Below, piece after piece: positions 25,498 through 37,714 of a stretch of DNA of 64,000 bases. The notes beneath the pieces are model-generated. The model saw only the letters and a program-made list of their open reading frames with translations. It did not search any database and was not told the DNA's origin. The stretch comes from Macrotrachela quadricornifera (taxonomy: Eukaryota; Rotifera; Eurotatoria; Philodinida; Philodinidae): the NCBI GenBank assembly GCA_022393335.1, contig JAJEKB010000874.1, forward strand, positions 1 to 64,000, in the 5' to 3' direction. The position numbers were made by a program, and so were the translations under genes. The number at the start of each line of letters is the position of its first letter. Within the stretch, counting starts at the first letter, position 1.

Positions 25498-26931
25498 ATG
25501 AAATTTTTCTTATTTTTCATTTTAGTATGTTTTATTAAAAGAACAACACTCAGAGCTGATTATCTTTGGTCATTCAACTGTGGAGATGCAAGAGAAGATA
25601 TAACTGGTCTCTATAATGGTACTACTGTCAATGGTGCAACCTTTGTAGCACCTGATTTTGCTGGACAAGGTGGTCTAGCGTTAAACTTGAATCGAAACTA
25701 TTATCAATATGTTATTCTACCTCGCTCATTAAATCTCACTTTAAACACTAGTTTCACAATGAGTGCCTGGATTTTAACGGCAGGATATATGTCAAAAACT
25801 ATATTAAGTGATTGTAATGATTACAATCCGATATGTATTACATTCATTATCACCGATACATCGGTCATTATAAGATTGTTAAATTGGGATAATAAAAATA
25901 TCATTCAAGAAATAGTTAGTTCTGCGCAAGATTACGTATGTCATAACTGCTGGATGTATGTCTCATTTTCGTTTGATTATCAATCTAAATTGATAATTTC
26001 CTATTTCAATGGTGTTAGAATTGGATACGCACATATGAATCTAACTAATACAACATCGACTACAATAAAGCAAACAAAAATATCTTATATTGGACTAAAC
26101 GCAGTGACACGTGCTGAACCTTTCTATGGCCTAATCGATCGATTGTATATGACGTATTATGTTAAAAATGACAGTGAAATATTTTTTGAAGCAACTGTAA
26201 TCTGCCGCTATGCATTTGATACCGATGATATCAATGGTGGTACTGGTCCAAGTAGTATTCGAGCTCGTAGCCAAAATGTCTATCGCTCATTGTCAAATAA
26301 TCGAAGTAATCTTCTATTCAATGCAAGTGATTCTTATTTTCAATCAAGTGGTTATACTCTTCTTAATTCAAATGATTATGCATACTCAATCAGCTTTTGG
26401 CTTCGTCTAAAAATTACAGAACCAACTAAAGAAAATAGTGCAATAACTATTTTTCAATTCACATCTTTGATCAGTGGACTAGTAGAAGACAGCTATACAT
26501 GTGTTGTTAGTTTACATATTTATCCTGAGAATAAGACTATGGGCTTCTTTTTTCCAGAACTGTTCGCAATTATTAATATAGACAATTCATCAGTACAGAA
26601 TAATACATGGGTTCATATATGTATGGTGTATGACAGTAGCTCGAGTACATATTTATTTTATCAGAATGGAATATTGATTTATAGTAGCTCTAATCATCGT
26701 TATTGGTCGATATTAGTCAAAAATCCACGTTGTACTTTAACAGTTGGAGGCGCCTATCTGAACGATTCAGCACCAAATAAGCCTGACAATTATGAGAAAA
26801 TGAAATGTTTTGCTCGACTTCCAATTTTCAATTATACGAATATGTATGGAGAGATCGATTATTTAACAATTGATGCAAGACCATTGAATGCATCAGAAGT
26901 TGCTGCTAGAGCCGATATTACAAAAACATAA
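25498..26931 (+). CDS. Secreted protein with two concanavalin A/LamG-like domains, intronless
   Basis: A single uninterrupted 477-codon frame. Residues 1-20 are a signal peptide (MKFFLFFILVCFIKRTTLRA). Two LamG_3-like jelly-roll units follow, about 22-235 and 240-470. Each starts with a Trp/Arg-Tyr-x-Phe strand (YLWSFNCGDAREDITGLYNG; CRYAFDTDDINGGTG) and has the SFTMSAWI / YSISFWLRL strand, the central CWMYVSFSFDYQS / TWVHICMVYDSSS strand, and a closing YGLIDRLYMTY / YGEIDYLTIDAR strand. Many N-x-S/T sequons and paired Cys support export. Likely a carbohydrate- or protein-binding secreted or surface lectin-like protein; ligand unknown. It is intronless in an intron-rich neighbourhood and lies in a TE-rich, accessory stretch beside the ADP-ribosyltransferase. 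Confidence 0.75.
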   Translation: MKFFLFFILVCFIKRTTLRADYLWSFNCGDAREDITGLYNGTTVNGATFVAPDFAGQGGLALNLNRNYYQYVILPRSLNLTLNTSFTMSAWILTAGYMSKTILSDCNDYNPICITFIITDTSVIIRLLNWDNKNIIQEIVSSAQDYVCHNCWMYVSFSFDYQSKLIISYFNGVRIGYAHMNLTNTTSTTIKQTKISYIGLNAVTRAEPFYGLIDRLYMTYYVKNDSEIFFEATVICRYAFDTDDINGGTGPSSIRARSQNVYRSLSNNRSNLLFNASDSYFQSSGYTLLNSNDYAYSISFWLRLKITEPTKENSAITIFQFTSLISGLVEDSYTCVVSLHIYPENKTMGFFFPELFAIINIDNSSVQNNTWVHICMVYDSSSSTYLFYQNGILIYSSSNHRYWSILVKNPRCTLTVGGAYLNDSAPNKPDNYEKMKCFARLPIFNYTNMYGEIDYLTIDARPLNASEVAARADITKT

Positions 26932-27275
26932 TTGATAACATACAATAGCCATTCTATTTCACTTGAACTGAAAGTCGAAAAGCATAGACAACAAAAATTT
27001 CGACATGATCTTTTGTGACATGTTATCTCTTTTTTATTTTTTATTTTTTTACTTTATATACATAAGAATACGAGTCTATTGAAGCATAAGTACATGAATC
27101 AAAAGAGTCTTACATATGCATTGACGAAAAACAGCTATATAATTATTAGATTGAAAACAATGAGTTAATTCTTTGAATTTCACGATTATCGAACTAAATA
27201 GCATAGCGAAAAAATTTATAGAAGGATACAGGGAATATTGTATGATCTTCTTTTTTTTCAAAGAGCAAACAATAA
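26932..27275. other. Intergenic, no gene seen
   Basis: 3' flank of the LamG-like gene, AT-rich, no credible ORF. Confidence 0.4.
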
Positions 27276-27992
27276 ATAAATTTTTGGTGACCCGACAGTT
27301 GAACCCCGACAGCTGAGTCCCAACAATTGAGCCGCCAGCTTAAAGAAGAACTAGAAAACACAAGAAAATTAATTTATTTTGAACACAGTAATAATCACAT
27401 AAAAGATTGAACAATGCTCTTGCTATTTTAAAATACGCGCCTCTTGTAATCAAATGAAAAGAAACTAATTGTTGGAATTATTCATTCAAACGTTCATATT
27501 TTACAGGTCTTCTTGGTGTTACTTGTCGCACCTGCAATTTTTTCACTTATTATCAAGTTCACACAGGCCGGTACAATTATTTTGACCATAACACCAGATG
27601 TTTTTAGGTGTTTCAGCACGTCGATAAACAAAACCATCAAGTAGACGTTGATCTGGCTTCTGGAGGATTTTACAGCTGACATTATGTAATAGTAGTAATA
27701 GATTAGGATAGAAGCAGCGGTGATGACTGGATAAGAGGAGACGAACATAGTTGTTTATCACATGCTTTATCTGAATTATAACAGGTCTACTTATAATTCG
27801 GAGCGATGAACGAATGCATGAATACAGACAAGAGATGAGTATCATGAACCAAATAGGGAGTGATTACAATTTTCTGAAAAAGATAATACTAACACATTGA
27901 GTGGATATCCCAGATCTAGGAAGATGACAAAGACAGTGGGGGCTCAATTGTCGGGGAGCTCAATTATCGGTGTACCTAAATTTTTGTACTAA
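27276..27992. mobile_element. ~0.7-kb TIR DNA element
   Basis: The left end (AAATTTTTGGTGACCCGACA, then AGTTGAACCCCGACAGCTGA) is an inverted copy of the right end (complement of about 27937-27990: GGTACACCGATAATTGAG, then CTCCCCGACAATTGAGCC). The arms are about 55 bp with roughly a quarter mismatches. The interior holds two overlapping minus-strand ORFs of 84 and 100 codons without recognisable transposase motifs. It is probably a non-autonomous or decayed element. Exact ends and a target-site duplication were not resolved. Confidence 0.6.
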
Positions 27993-29284
27993 AACTAAAA
28001 ATGATACTTCTGGGCATTATTTGTGAATTTGTTTGTTTTTTCAAAATAAATATTTTTCGTATTCTTCTGTTATTCGAATGAAACTAACTTTTGAAGTTCT
28101 TTTACACAATTGAGTTGCACCAATTTATTTTATAATCATGCTATTTAAAATAGTTTATACTTTAAATGTTTTTAATTAATACATTCTGTCATAATTCATA
28201 TTGGAAAAATAAAGTTCTTTAAATACCTCCCATCCCATGCAAGCATACAATCCTCAAAAAAAGTAAGTAAACGAACTAAAAAAAACATGGAATAAAGGAC
28301 TTTTTCTTTCCTGACAATTGTACTTTCCCACTATATAAGAGAAAAAATCATCTTTAATACATTGAACTTTACTTTACTGTTTTTACTATTCACTAAATAA
28401 AAATTACTTTCTAAAACTCGTTGTTTTTATGAATGGAAAATCAGATTTTACTATGCCCTGTGAAAGTTCGTCACGCTAGTGCAGAAAAATATGAATTTTC
28501 ACTTTTTCCTACAAATGAATTTTTCTTAGTAAGCAAAATAGCGCAACAAAGTCGAAATTATTCATGCTAAAGTGCGTGTGTTCTCAAACAGTATGAAAAT
28601 GTTAGTGAGATATATATCTGGCGCGTAGACACAAATATACATCGTGAAAAAGTATTTTTTTTTGGTACTATTGTGACGCTTCTATAATACGCATGAAAAC
28701 ATGGCAAAGGTTAGTTCATTCCGGATGTTTATACAAGATGTCTCAAAAGTTCGTCGTAAAAGTAAATTCGTCGATTTTCACTATTTATTAATCTTAATTA
28801 ATCGATTTTTTCTAAACGATATATATGAATAGATAGTTTTTGTTTGTACGGACAAGCTTCACAAATACTGGTCACAGTTATAATTTTCAAGTAAAACACT
28901 AAAATCAGTCTTTATTCGAGTCTACAAGACTTTTAGAATAATCAGAATTAATGAAATTACAAAATGATCAGAAATTTTAGAAAATGACAGAAAAAACAGT
29001 TTACGTTAAATTGTGAATCTATGACTAAGTATGTTGTGTCGAAGGAATAATACATATGGCGATGCATATATTCAAAAATCAATTAAAATTAATTGATTCT
29101 GTCAAAGAATTTAAATGTTTATGACTGTAGAAAGGACAGGTTGAAATCAGAAACGAGAACTATGCCATTTTCTTCATGTGAAAGAGAATCTGTCATGTTT
29201 GCTTTATTTGCGAAAAGTAGATGTCATATGTTAAATAGATATATTGTATATAGTATTTTATTGAGATATTGTTTCTTTCATTGA
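27993..29284. other. Intergenic, no gene seen
   Basis: AT-rich, no coding region supported. Near 28730-28765 the word ATGTCTCAAAAGTTCGTCG resembles generic mariner-type ends but has no partner that could be found. Confidence 0.4.
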
Positions 29285-31310
29285 ATATATCAATGACAAA
29301 ACGATTGTAAATCGTATTTTTCATCTAAAATATAGAGTTTAGAGTCATAAGAGATTTTCTTGAATATATATGAATAGTATAAATATAGATGTGTATAATT
29401 ATTAATAAAAGTTTAATATGAAGATATGAAATATTGATATACTGTCTGAGCTTTTTGATACATTCTTGAATAACATTAGTTGATAGATCATAATATATGT
29501 ACTTTTGTTTATTTTATTTTCAATATAATATTGAATTGTGTAAATGGCTAAGTTATAATTCTGATTTTAATTCTAGTAAATTGGTTTGGAACATTTCAAA
29601 CCGAAAATTAAAAATATTGTATGAAAATTTTGAAGATCTTGAGATTTTATAATAATTTTTGAAGAAATTCTATAATATTTTGTAGTTTTTGATGAATAAT
29701 TTGAACTTTATTCTTTTTTATTATAACGGAAATTTTCGATCTTATACGATCATTATCAACCTTATACCAAAATAAAATCTCAAGATCTTCAAAATTTTCA
29801 TACATTGTTATACAGAAGTAGTACTTATCAGTCTTGAGTATTTCAAATAGATATATTGGTATTGAATTTGATCAACAGCATTCAAATAATGGAAAAACAT
29901 CGGATAATGATGTTAAAAGTTAATGTTGTTACAATCATAAAATTGTTTATGTTGTCTAGTTCAATATTTTATTTTATTTTGTTTTGTGTCTTGTAACACC
30001 TAGGAGTATTGGTAGTGGTAAGCAGCACCCGCGAAAGTGGGGGGGGGGTGTAGGGGGGCGTGCACCCCCCCCCCCCACAAATTAAAAATTATTTATTATT
30101 AGACACCAAAATAGATAATATTTTTTTGAATCTGCAAAGTATCTCATAGGGACATTTTTAAAAACATCTTCAGAGATGTTCTGAGTGGAAATGGGAGTCA
30201 GGGAATGATCTTTTTCTAATAATAATCGGCGATTATCGTTGAGATATCACTCGAAAACATGAAGTTCTACGGCAAGTTGAAGAAATCAGCTGTTTTTTTA
30301 CTTGAAATTCTGGCATAAACAATGTTTTTTGCTACAACATTTTGAAATATTAGAATTCTTCTCTTCATGAAGAAGTAGCCGCATGGGCATACTCGCCTTA
30401 AAAATAACTCTGATCTTCTTGTTTTCATGGTATACTTTACTGCATCCTACCTTCTGGACACCTTTATTTATGCGCAGTCGTCGCTAGCGTGGTCGTCTTC
30501 GGTAGTGAAATGACTAAGAGTTTTAGCAACACTTTTTACTTTCGAGAAAAATAAGAAAAAGAAATGTCTTTCATGAGTCTGATATGAGAAAAGTTTTCGC
30601 TTCGCGAAAAATAACATCTGCGTAACCGCAGTGAATCCATAAAAACTTCTAACTTTAGTCTATTTTTCCTTCGAAACAGCCTAGTCGAGAACAATCGTTG
30701 CCAAAGCGGCCGCCTTCGACGGCAGAAGTATTGAGCAAGTTTCTTACGTCATATACTGATTGTTTTATTGAGAATTTACCAGATACAGTCGAATTTTCTA
30801 AGAAAGTTGCAAAAAGTTTTCGCTCCGCGAGAAATATTGCATTTCAGATTGTACGATAAAGATTAATACTAAGTCTGATGCGAAAAAAAAATTCTGCTTT
30901 CTTCAATCAGACTACCTCAGAAGTCTTGCACCCCCCAAACCTGGGACCCTCGCGCGGGGCCTGGTGGTAAGGTTGATAATGATCGTATAAGATCGAAAAT
31001 TTCCATTATAATAAAAAAGAATAAAGTTCAAATTATTCGTCAAAAACTACAAAATATTATAGAATTTCTTCAAATTAAAAATAGCTTGCAATAACCTATC
31101 ATTAAAATGTTATTCAAACATGTATTAGAAAGACTTAAACGTTATATCAACACTTTTCATCTTCATATTAAACCTTTATTTGAAATTATTAATATCAGCG
31201 CTTGTACTATTCATACATATTCAAGAAAACTTCTTATGATTGTAAACTCTATATTTTAAATTAAAAATATAATTTGCAATCATTTTGTTATTGATACTTA
31301 CTGAATAAAT
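29285..31310. mobile_element. Fold-back (long inverted repeat) element, interrupted by a hAT-like insertion
   Basis: The left arm, about 29285-29770, is an imperfect inverted copy of about 30964-31310. For example, GATCGTATAAGATCGAAAAT at about 30980 pairs with the inverted word ending near 29752. Farther out, TCTTGAATATATATGAATAG near 29353 pairs with the inverted CTATTCATACATATTCAAGA near 31208, and the outermost words around AAACTCTATATTTTA match as well. The left arm has about 160 extra bp (29490-29650) including its own small palindrome (AATCTCAAGATCTTCAAAAT-type word at 29620-29650 and, inverted, 29770-29807). Removing the 941-bp insertion leaves about 1.1 kb. No coding capacity. Confidence 0.7.
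30023..30963. mobile_element. 941-bp hAT-like non-autonomous element with 8-bp duplication
   Basis: Flanked by identical 8-bp repeats GTGGTAAG at 30015-30022 and 30964-30971. The termini begin CAGCACCCGCG and, on the other strand, CAGGCCCCGCG, followed by G-rich tracts and a mirrored GTGCA / TGCAC near the poly-C run. The composition is markedly GC-richer than the host sequence. Internally, two related words TTTTCGCTTCGCGAAAAATA (about 30594) and TTTTCGCTCCGCGAGAAATA (about 30816) lie about 222 bp apart. No ORF of transposase length. CAG termini plus an 8-bp duplication point to the hAT superfamily. It sits inside the right arm/loop of the fold-back element, so it is the younger insertion. 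Confidence 0.75.
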
Positions 31311-31505
31311 GACTCAATATAAGCATCCAAATATGAAACTATAAAAATAAAATCTTTAGAATTAAAAAAAGTATAAATTTGTCAATTATTGATATAGAGA
31401 ATAATTGCAATAGGTCTAGAGAGAATTGATTATCAAAAATGAATGAAAAACAACAATGAAAAAAAATTCTGTAATACAAAAAATACTATGTATGAAACAA
31501 ATAAA

Positions 31506-34500
31506 TCACTTTTTCGATCGTTTTTTTTCCATAATTTTTTCTTCTGTTAATATTGGTGATTGTTCTCGATTATTTATTTTTCTTTTCAATGCTTGTCGCG
31601 TTACCATTTTTAATAAAGATGATTGATTTTCACCAGGACGTAATACCTGTATGATGAAAAGGGATTTTTATTCGTATCTGATATTCTTTGTATTTAAATA
31701 TATACAAAAAAAAAATAGCACATGAAAAAATGAAATTATTTTGATATGTATATACAATCACAAGCATTCAGGCAAAATTTGTTAGATTAAGGTGAATCGA
31801 TGATAAACGAGCGGCGATAGCAATTATGCTCGGTTCTCACCTTTCGATTTGATGGTGATGAATTTCTTATTGGTGTTGTCCATAAATTTTGTTCTTCAAT
31901 TGGACGTATTTGAACAGCTTGATACCATTTAGGCCAAAGACGATATTGTTGTTGAATATTATTATTTATTGAATTATTTAAATCAATTGCACGTATAACA
32001 TGTGCATCAAGTTTTGTTGGTTGAGAACTAAAAAGAAAGATTTGATTTTAATTTAAAAAAGAAAATTCTTGTTTTCTTTTTTGTTTTTTACCCAGCTAAG
32101 AAATAGTGCCATTTATCCATTTTTGTTTTATCTTCTCTTAACATATCTACACTAGTTTGTGAAGAAAATATTGATGAATTATTTGAAATTGAAAGTGATT
32201 GTTGTGTTGAATCACTAAATGATTTTTTTTTTGTTTCATTTAAGAAATTTATTGATGAAATATTATTATTATTTTGATTAAGTGTAATTTGAGAATGAGA
32301 TCGTTGAATATTCGATGTATTTGTTGAAGATAATAAATAAGGCCAAGAATTTGATCGAATTAGTAGTTGTTGTTGATGGTTTTGTGATTTATATGATTGA
32401 CGAGATTGTCTTCGTTCTGGACAAACAAGTCCAATTAAACAAAGACGTGATGCTGGACGAATTTTTTGTTGATAACGACGTAATTCATATTGATTTTGTT
32501 GTATTTGATCAATTAATGCACAACCTGATGGACTAATAATTAATGTAAATACCATTGTTAAAGAATTAAGTAATGGACGTGTAAATAATGGTAAAATATT
32601 TTTATTTTCTGTAGTTAACCATTGTAATTGATTAATAATATTTGTTTTAATAGAATTAAATTCATTATTTTTTTGTTTTTCAAATCCATTTAATTCAAGA
32701 TGATAACGGTAATCACGATTTAATACAAAATCAGTTAAATTAAATAAATCAATTAATGTATAAAATAATTGTATTAATTGTGATATTGAATTAAGTATTA
32801 AATCATTTTCATTTGAAATTTTTTCTTTTTTCATTGATAAATAATGACTTGAAAATTTTTCTAATTGATCAATTGATTTTAATATTTGACAATGTAAAAT
32901 ACGTTGTTGAAGATAATATTCTAATAATCGAAGACCATCATTTGAAGATAAATTAATATATGTATCAAGAAATGACCAATATTCATACCAATTTATTGAA
33001 TAAGTTTCTAATGCATAACTTCGAGCTATACGTTCCCAACCTTTTTCTGCATCACTACGAACAATATATACCGGACTTTTTGGTGATGATAGAAGACTTT
33101 GTGCACGACGAGCTTGACCACGTGTTGAAGATGACACTGATGTATAGAATTTCATTGCCTATTTATAAAAAAAAATATTTTATGAATAAGTATATAAAAA
33201 GTTGTAGTAAAGCGTTTCAGGAAGGTTCATATTTTTAATAGTTTTCTTATTCTCAACAAAATGTTTTTGTTTTCATTTAATCCGAAGATAACAGACTTTA
33301 CAATGATACACTCAATCATCTCATATTCATTTGGCTAATTACACTTCTTTTCAGCTGAATAAGCTGCACAATATAAAAAACTTTTTTTTATACATAACGC
33401 TCATATTTACAAAAATTATAATAGACAAAATTTAACTAACCAATTCATACGTTGTTGGACCAGCAAAGGCAATTAATATTGTATCATTATCACATTCAAG
33501 AGGTAAATTTGATGAAGATTGCTGAATTAGATTTAAAAATGGTTTAAATGTTGTTTCATTAACTGGTTTTGAAACAATTTTTTCCATCGTTATTTTTCGA
33601 TTATAAATTGGAATATAATATACAGCTAAAATAAATTAATTACAGATAAGTAATAAGAGAAAAAAAGAAACATCAAATATATACATTCAAATAATTGAAT
33701 GATTGCTTTTTCTTTTGATTTATCTTTTGCTCGACTACAAATAATCTAAATAAATAATTTATTGTTTTTTTTAATTATTCATTTTATAAAATTATAATTT
33801 ACATCTCGTGCAGTTGAACCAGCTTTATTAACTGCATCTCTACTACAACTTGAATCATCAAGTAAAGCACATATTACATCATAATGTCCGAATTTTGATG
33901 CAAGATGAAGTGGAGTTTCATTTTGCTATTTAGAAAAATAAAATGTCAAAAAATATAAATAAAATAATTAAAATTCTTTATACCATTTTATCAGGAGTAT
34001 TTAAATACATATCAAGAATAAATTGTATACGTTTTTGTGTTTGTTCTTCTGTATCATTAACATAAAGACGACGAATAAAATGAATATTTTTTATTGTTTT
34101 AATTAATATACGAACTATTTCCGATTGTCCAGATAATGCAGCAACATGCATACTATTATATCGAACTGAGATCTAAAAAAATAAAATTAATTTATATTAA
34201 ATAAATAAAATAAGATATTTACTTTGACAATTGTTGGTGAATCACCACTACTTATTAAATAACGAGGATTTGACCAAATTAATCGTTGAAATTCATTTAC
34301 ATCACCTTTTTCAACAAGATTATAAAGTTTTGTAAGTTCTGATGTTGGTACATCACTATATGGTAATTTTTCTGCATCAGTATTTAATGGTTTTGTTATT
34401 TGTTCAGTTGACATATTAAGATCATTAGGATTTGTTGATTCATTTCGTTGTGTTTGGATAAAATTTTCTGCATCATTATAATTAGCAAAAATTTTTACTC

Positions 34501-34798
34501 GACTATTATGTTTACTATATTTTTTACAAAGAGCAAAAGCACTTTTCATATCATCAAAAATAAATTGATTTTCTAGAAGAAAAAAAAATTAAGAAATTTT
34601 TTATATATTAAAATTTCTATTTATTTTACCTGTAATTTCAATATTTGATGGAATAGATACAGCATAATAATGGGAAATTGTTTGTGTATTATTTTCAATA
34701 GTTTGTTCATGAGTTTCATCATCATTTAGACAATCAAAAAATTGATCATCTTCATCAACTATCACTTGTTCTTTATTTCGAGAAAATAAATTACCCAT
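31506..34798 (-). CDS. ANKLE2: ANKLE2-like ankyrin-repeat protein, 9 exons
   Basis: ANKLE2 family: helps rebuild the nuclear envelope after mitosis by bringing BAF (BANF1) back to its dephosphorylated state through PP2A and VRK1. Exons (5' to 3'): 34798-34630, 34572-34223, 34172-33984, 33925-33803, 33745-33685, 33625-33441, 33158-32092, 32027-31841, 31646-31506; 823 aa, all phases agree. Diagnostic family text: [27 protein letters not shown]; the block [17 protein letters not shown]; ankyrin repeats around [19 protein letters not shown] and [63 protein letters not shown]; and a C-terminal block DLNNSI...[10 protein letters not shown]. The human N-terminal membrane segment and LEM domain are not visible. 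Instead the protein starts MGNLFSRN, which fits an N-myristoylation signal (Gly2, Ser6). The middle (about 32100-32450) is Ser/Gln-rich and disordered. Confidence 0.85.
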
Positions 34799-36066
34799 TG
34801 ATAGTTTAAGAAAATCACATTTAATGAAAAAAATAAAACAAAAAAAAGGAAATCACCGGATATAAAGAAGACAAATGTTAATGATGAATCACAACGCTTG
34901 CTGTGTTTTTTTGCCTACGCATCTAATTGACAAACGAAAAAAATAAATGTTTTTCATTAATCCGATAGATATCGCTCTTTAGCGAAACTTTTTTTTTTTT
35001 TCTATTCAAAAATTTGCTTTACGATTTACATTCTTTTTTTCTAGTGAAAAAATGTAATGTTTTCATTAAGGGAAAAATGTAAAACAAAAGGGAATATATT
35101 TTGAATGTATTTATTTTACGTATGTACAGACTAAATAATTCGAATACACACTAAATATCAATATGAATTGAAACGAAATACCATTCAAGAACAAATATAT
35201 AGTGAAATTTATCCCTTTTTAATTTGTTTTGATTTTTTCAAAAGCATCTGTAAGAACTTTGTTTTTATTTGCTAAGATCATTAAAACTAAGGACAGTCCT
35301 TCATATTATTAATTATTAGATAGTCAATTAAAATTAAATATATGTCCTTAAACATGTGGTTGTATGGTAAATTATAGAAAAATGTGTCTTGGTAATTCTG
35401 TTATTCTATTTCATTTTTTATTAAAATATAAAACTAACATAAACGTTTTAGAATATCTCTTAAAATTGATTAGATTATTAAAATGCATATAGATATATAT
35501 TTAAAACTAAATCTTTGTCTTGTATTTCATGATAAAATTATCTTGTAATTAATTCTTTGATTAGTTAATTAATGGTATTAAAAAGACTGTAGGATTTTCA
35601 AAGAAATATATTATTCGAATAATTAGTATATTCAATTTAAGTGCAAATTTATTCTTAGTATGAGTCGAGTGCATTTCTATTTTTCCTATAATAATACAAT
35701 GTCATGTGAAATATAAGCAAGAAATATTGACAGATCTCTAATGTTTTTCATATTTATTTAGAATAAATATCATATCTAGAGTTTTTATTTGAAAGAAAAT
35801 TAAGATAGTTTGTTAGATGAGTTCACTCACATATCATCTGAGTTTTTTGTCAGCTATGATTGAAAATGAACAGGTAAAGTGGGCATGATGAAATATCATT
35901 TTGAAGATTGTTATTATATTAAAAAAGATAGTAATGTATTGTAATAGCATTCCTCTCCAAGTGCATATTCAAATTGTTAGAATAATTTTAATGATACAGA
36001 AAAATCATTTTTATTTCGTTATTTTAAATCTATTTATTACCTATTGTAGATACTATTCATTTATTC
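34799..36066. other. Intergenic spacer between divergent ANKLE2-like and GPCR genes
   Basis: The genes diverge from this 1.27-kb AT-rich spacer, so it should hold both promoters. No specific site can be named with confidence and no ORF is supported. Confidence 0.45.
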
Positions 36067-37138
36067 ATGTGTGAAAATACAACAAAATCTTTATGTGAGT
36101 TGTTCAATACAACTTCTCAACCTGATTTACATGTATCATTAATAACATCATCGATTATATACACTTTACAAAAGATTAGTATCTATTTAAGCATTCCTAT
36201 TCTAATTGTAGGTCTTATTGGTAATATTTTATGTGTAATAGTTTTTACTAGTTTACATACATTTCGAAATAATCCATGTTCATTTTATTTAACATGTGGA
36301 ACATTTGTTAATATTGGTCAATTATTAACTGGTTTTCTTACACGTATTATGATCAATGGATTTAATATAGATCTAACTCAACAATCAATATTCTACTGTA
36401 AATTTCGTCCATGGTTATCTCAAGTTTGTGCTTTACTTTCATTAACTTGTATTTGTTTAGCTACAATTGATCAATTTGTTGCAACATCCAGTCGATCACA
36501 TTGGCAACAAATGAGTAGTCTTAAGCTAGCTCATCGTATTTTCATTTTAACATGTATTACATGGTCATTACATGGTATTCCATATATTATAACATCCAAT
36601 ATTAAAAATGGTTATTGTATATTCAATAATGGAATATTTCGAAAATATTATAATCAATTTTATTATCCAGTTCTTCTTGGTATATTACCTTTATTAATTA
36701 TGAATACATTTAGTTTACTTTCCGTACGTAATCTCAAGCAAATAAATAGACGACATATTCCTATTATTCGACGAGATCTTAATCAACAATTAATAAAAAT
36801 GGTATTTGTTCAAGTTTTTTTTATTACAATTACTACAATACCATTTATAACTCAATATACATATTTACTTAATACAAATTTTACAGATTCATTAGTATAT
36901 CTTAAACAACAATTTATTAGTGCTTTTCTTAACATTTTTTGGTATATTAATTATTCTGTAAGTTTTCAATATATATTTTTCATTTCTAAAGAATAAATAA
37001 TATTTATTTTAGTCTCCATTTTATATCTTTTATTGTTCATCAGTTAGATTTCGAAAACAATTTCATTATGTATGTATTAATAATCATTTTCATCGATGTC
37101 AAAGATTGATTAATCGTCATAATCAAATACGACCATAA
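36067..37138 (+). CDS. Orphan rhodopsin-like GPCR, 2 exons
   Basis: Seven-transmembrane receptor of the class A fold; ligand not predictable. Exons 36067-36957 and 37013-37138, 338 aa. Short N-terminus with N-linked sequons (NTT), TM1 with GLIGNILCVIVF (the family Asn in GN), TM2, the TM3 Cys in FYCKFRPWL, and the end of TM3 reading CLATIDQFVATS, so the usual DRY is replaced by DQF. TM7 continues across the intron: WYINYS then SPFYIFYCSS, a variant of NPxxY. A short basic C-tail (RFRKQFHY...) follows. This divergent pattern is common among the large orphan GPCR sets of bdelloid rotifers. The start Met is chosen as first in frame, about 40 residues before TM1. Confidence 0.8.
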
Positions 37139-37714
37139 GTGATTGATATGGCTAAACAAGTAGCAACCATTCAAACTGTTATTGTTTATAAATAATTCAT
37201 TTTTTCTTAATCAATAAATCGTACAATTTTATTGCAAAATCTAAATAATAGATTCTCAATACATTCATCAAGCTAATCAACGAATAGAAATGTGATTATT
37301 GATTCAAATGATGAACTTAATTACTTTCGTAAATAAAAAAACTTGTTTACATATTGCGTTCTTCAATAAAGATTAAATTTTTATAAGAATATCAATTTTC
37401 TCTTTCAAAATGCAATAGAATTAGTACATACACAAAATTTGTCAAAAAGACAAAATCAACATTAGACAAAAAAAAGGAGAATAAATCTATTCGTAACTTG
37501 CAATTACAGGACTTGGATCTCATCCATACAACAAAAAGAATTTCATTAATAATATACTTTTTTGTTTTTCTATCCAAATATACAAAAGAAAAGGAAATAA
37601 AGAGATATAATATAGTTACCGAAAAAAAAAACAGAAAAGAAGAACCAGACAAATTAATTCGAAAGCACTGTTGTATTATATTATAAAAACAGATATACAA
37701 GCGCAATATATCAA
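37139..37714. other. Convergent 3' region between GPCR and ATG13
   Basis: AT-rich 3' flanks of two convergent genes. The overlapping ORFs near 37392-37718 and 37498-37686 on opposite strands are low-complexity and are not called. Confidence 0.45.

Noticed and set aside
27494..27845. Minus-strand ORFs of 84 and 100 codons
   Set aside because: Inside the 0.7-kb TIR element, overlapping in two frames, no transposase or other family motif; kept as part of the element.
31506..34798. A shadow ORF at 32315-32536 and 32960-33238 on the plus strand
   Set aside because: Antisense shadows of the large ANKLE2-like exon, without codon or motif support.
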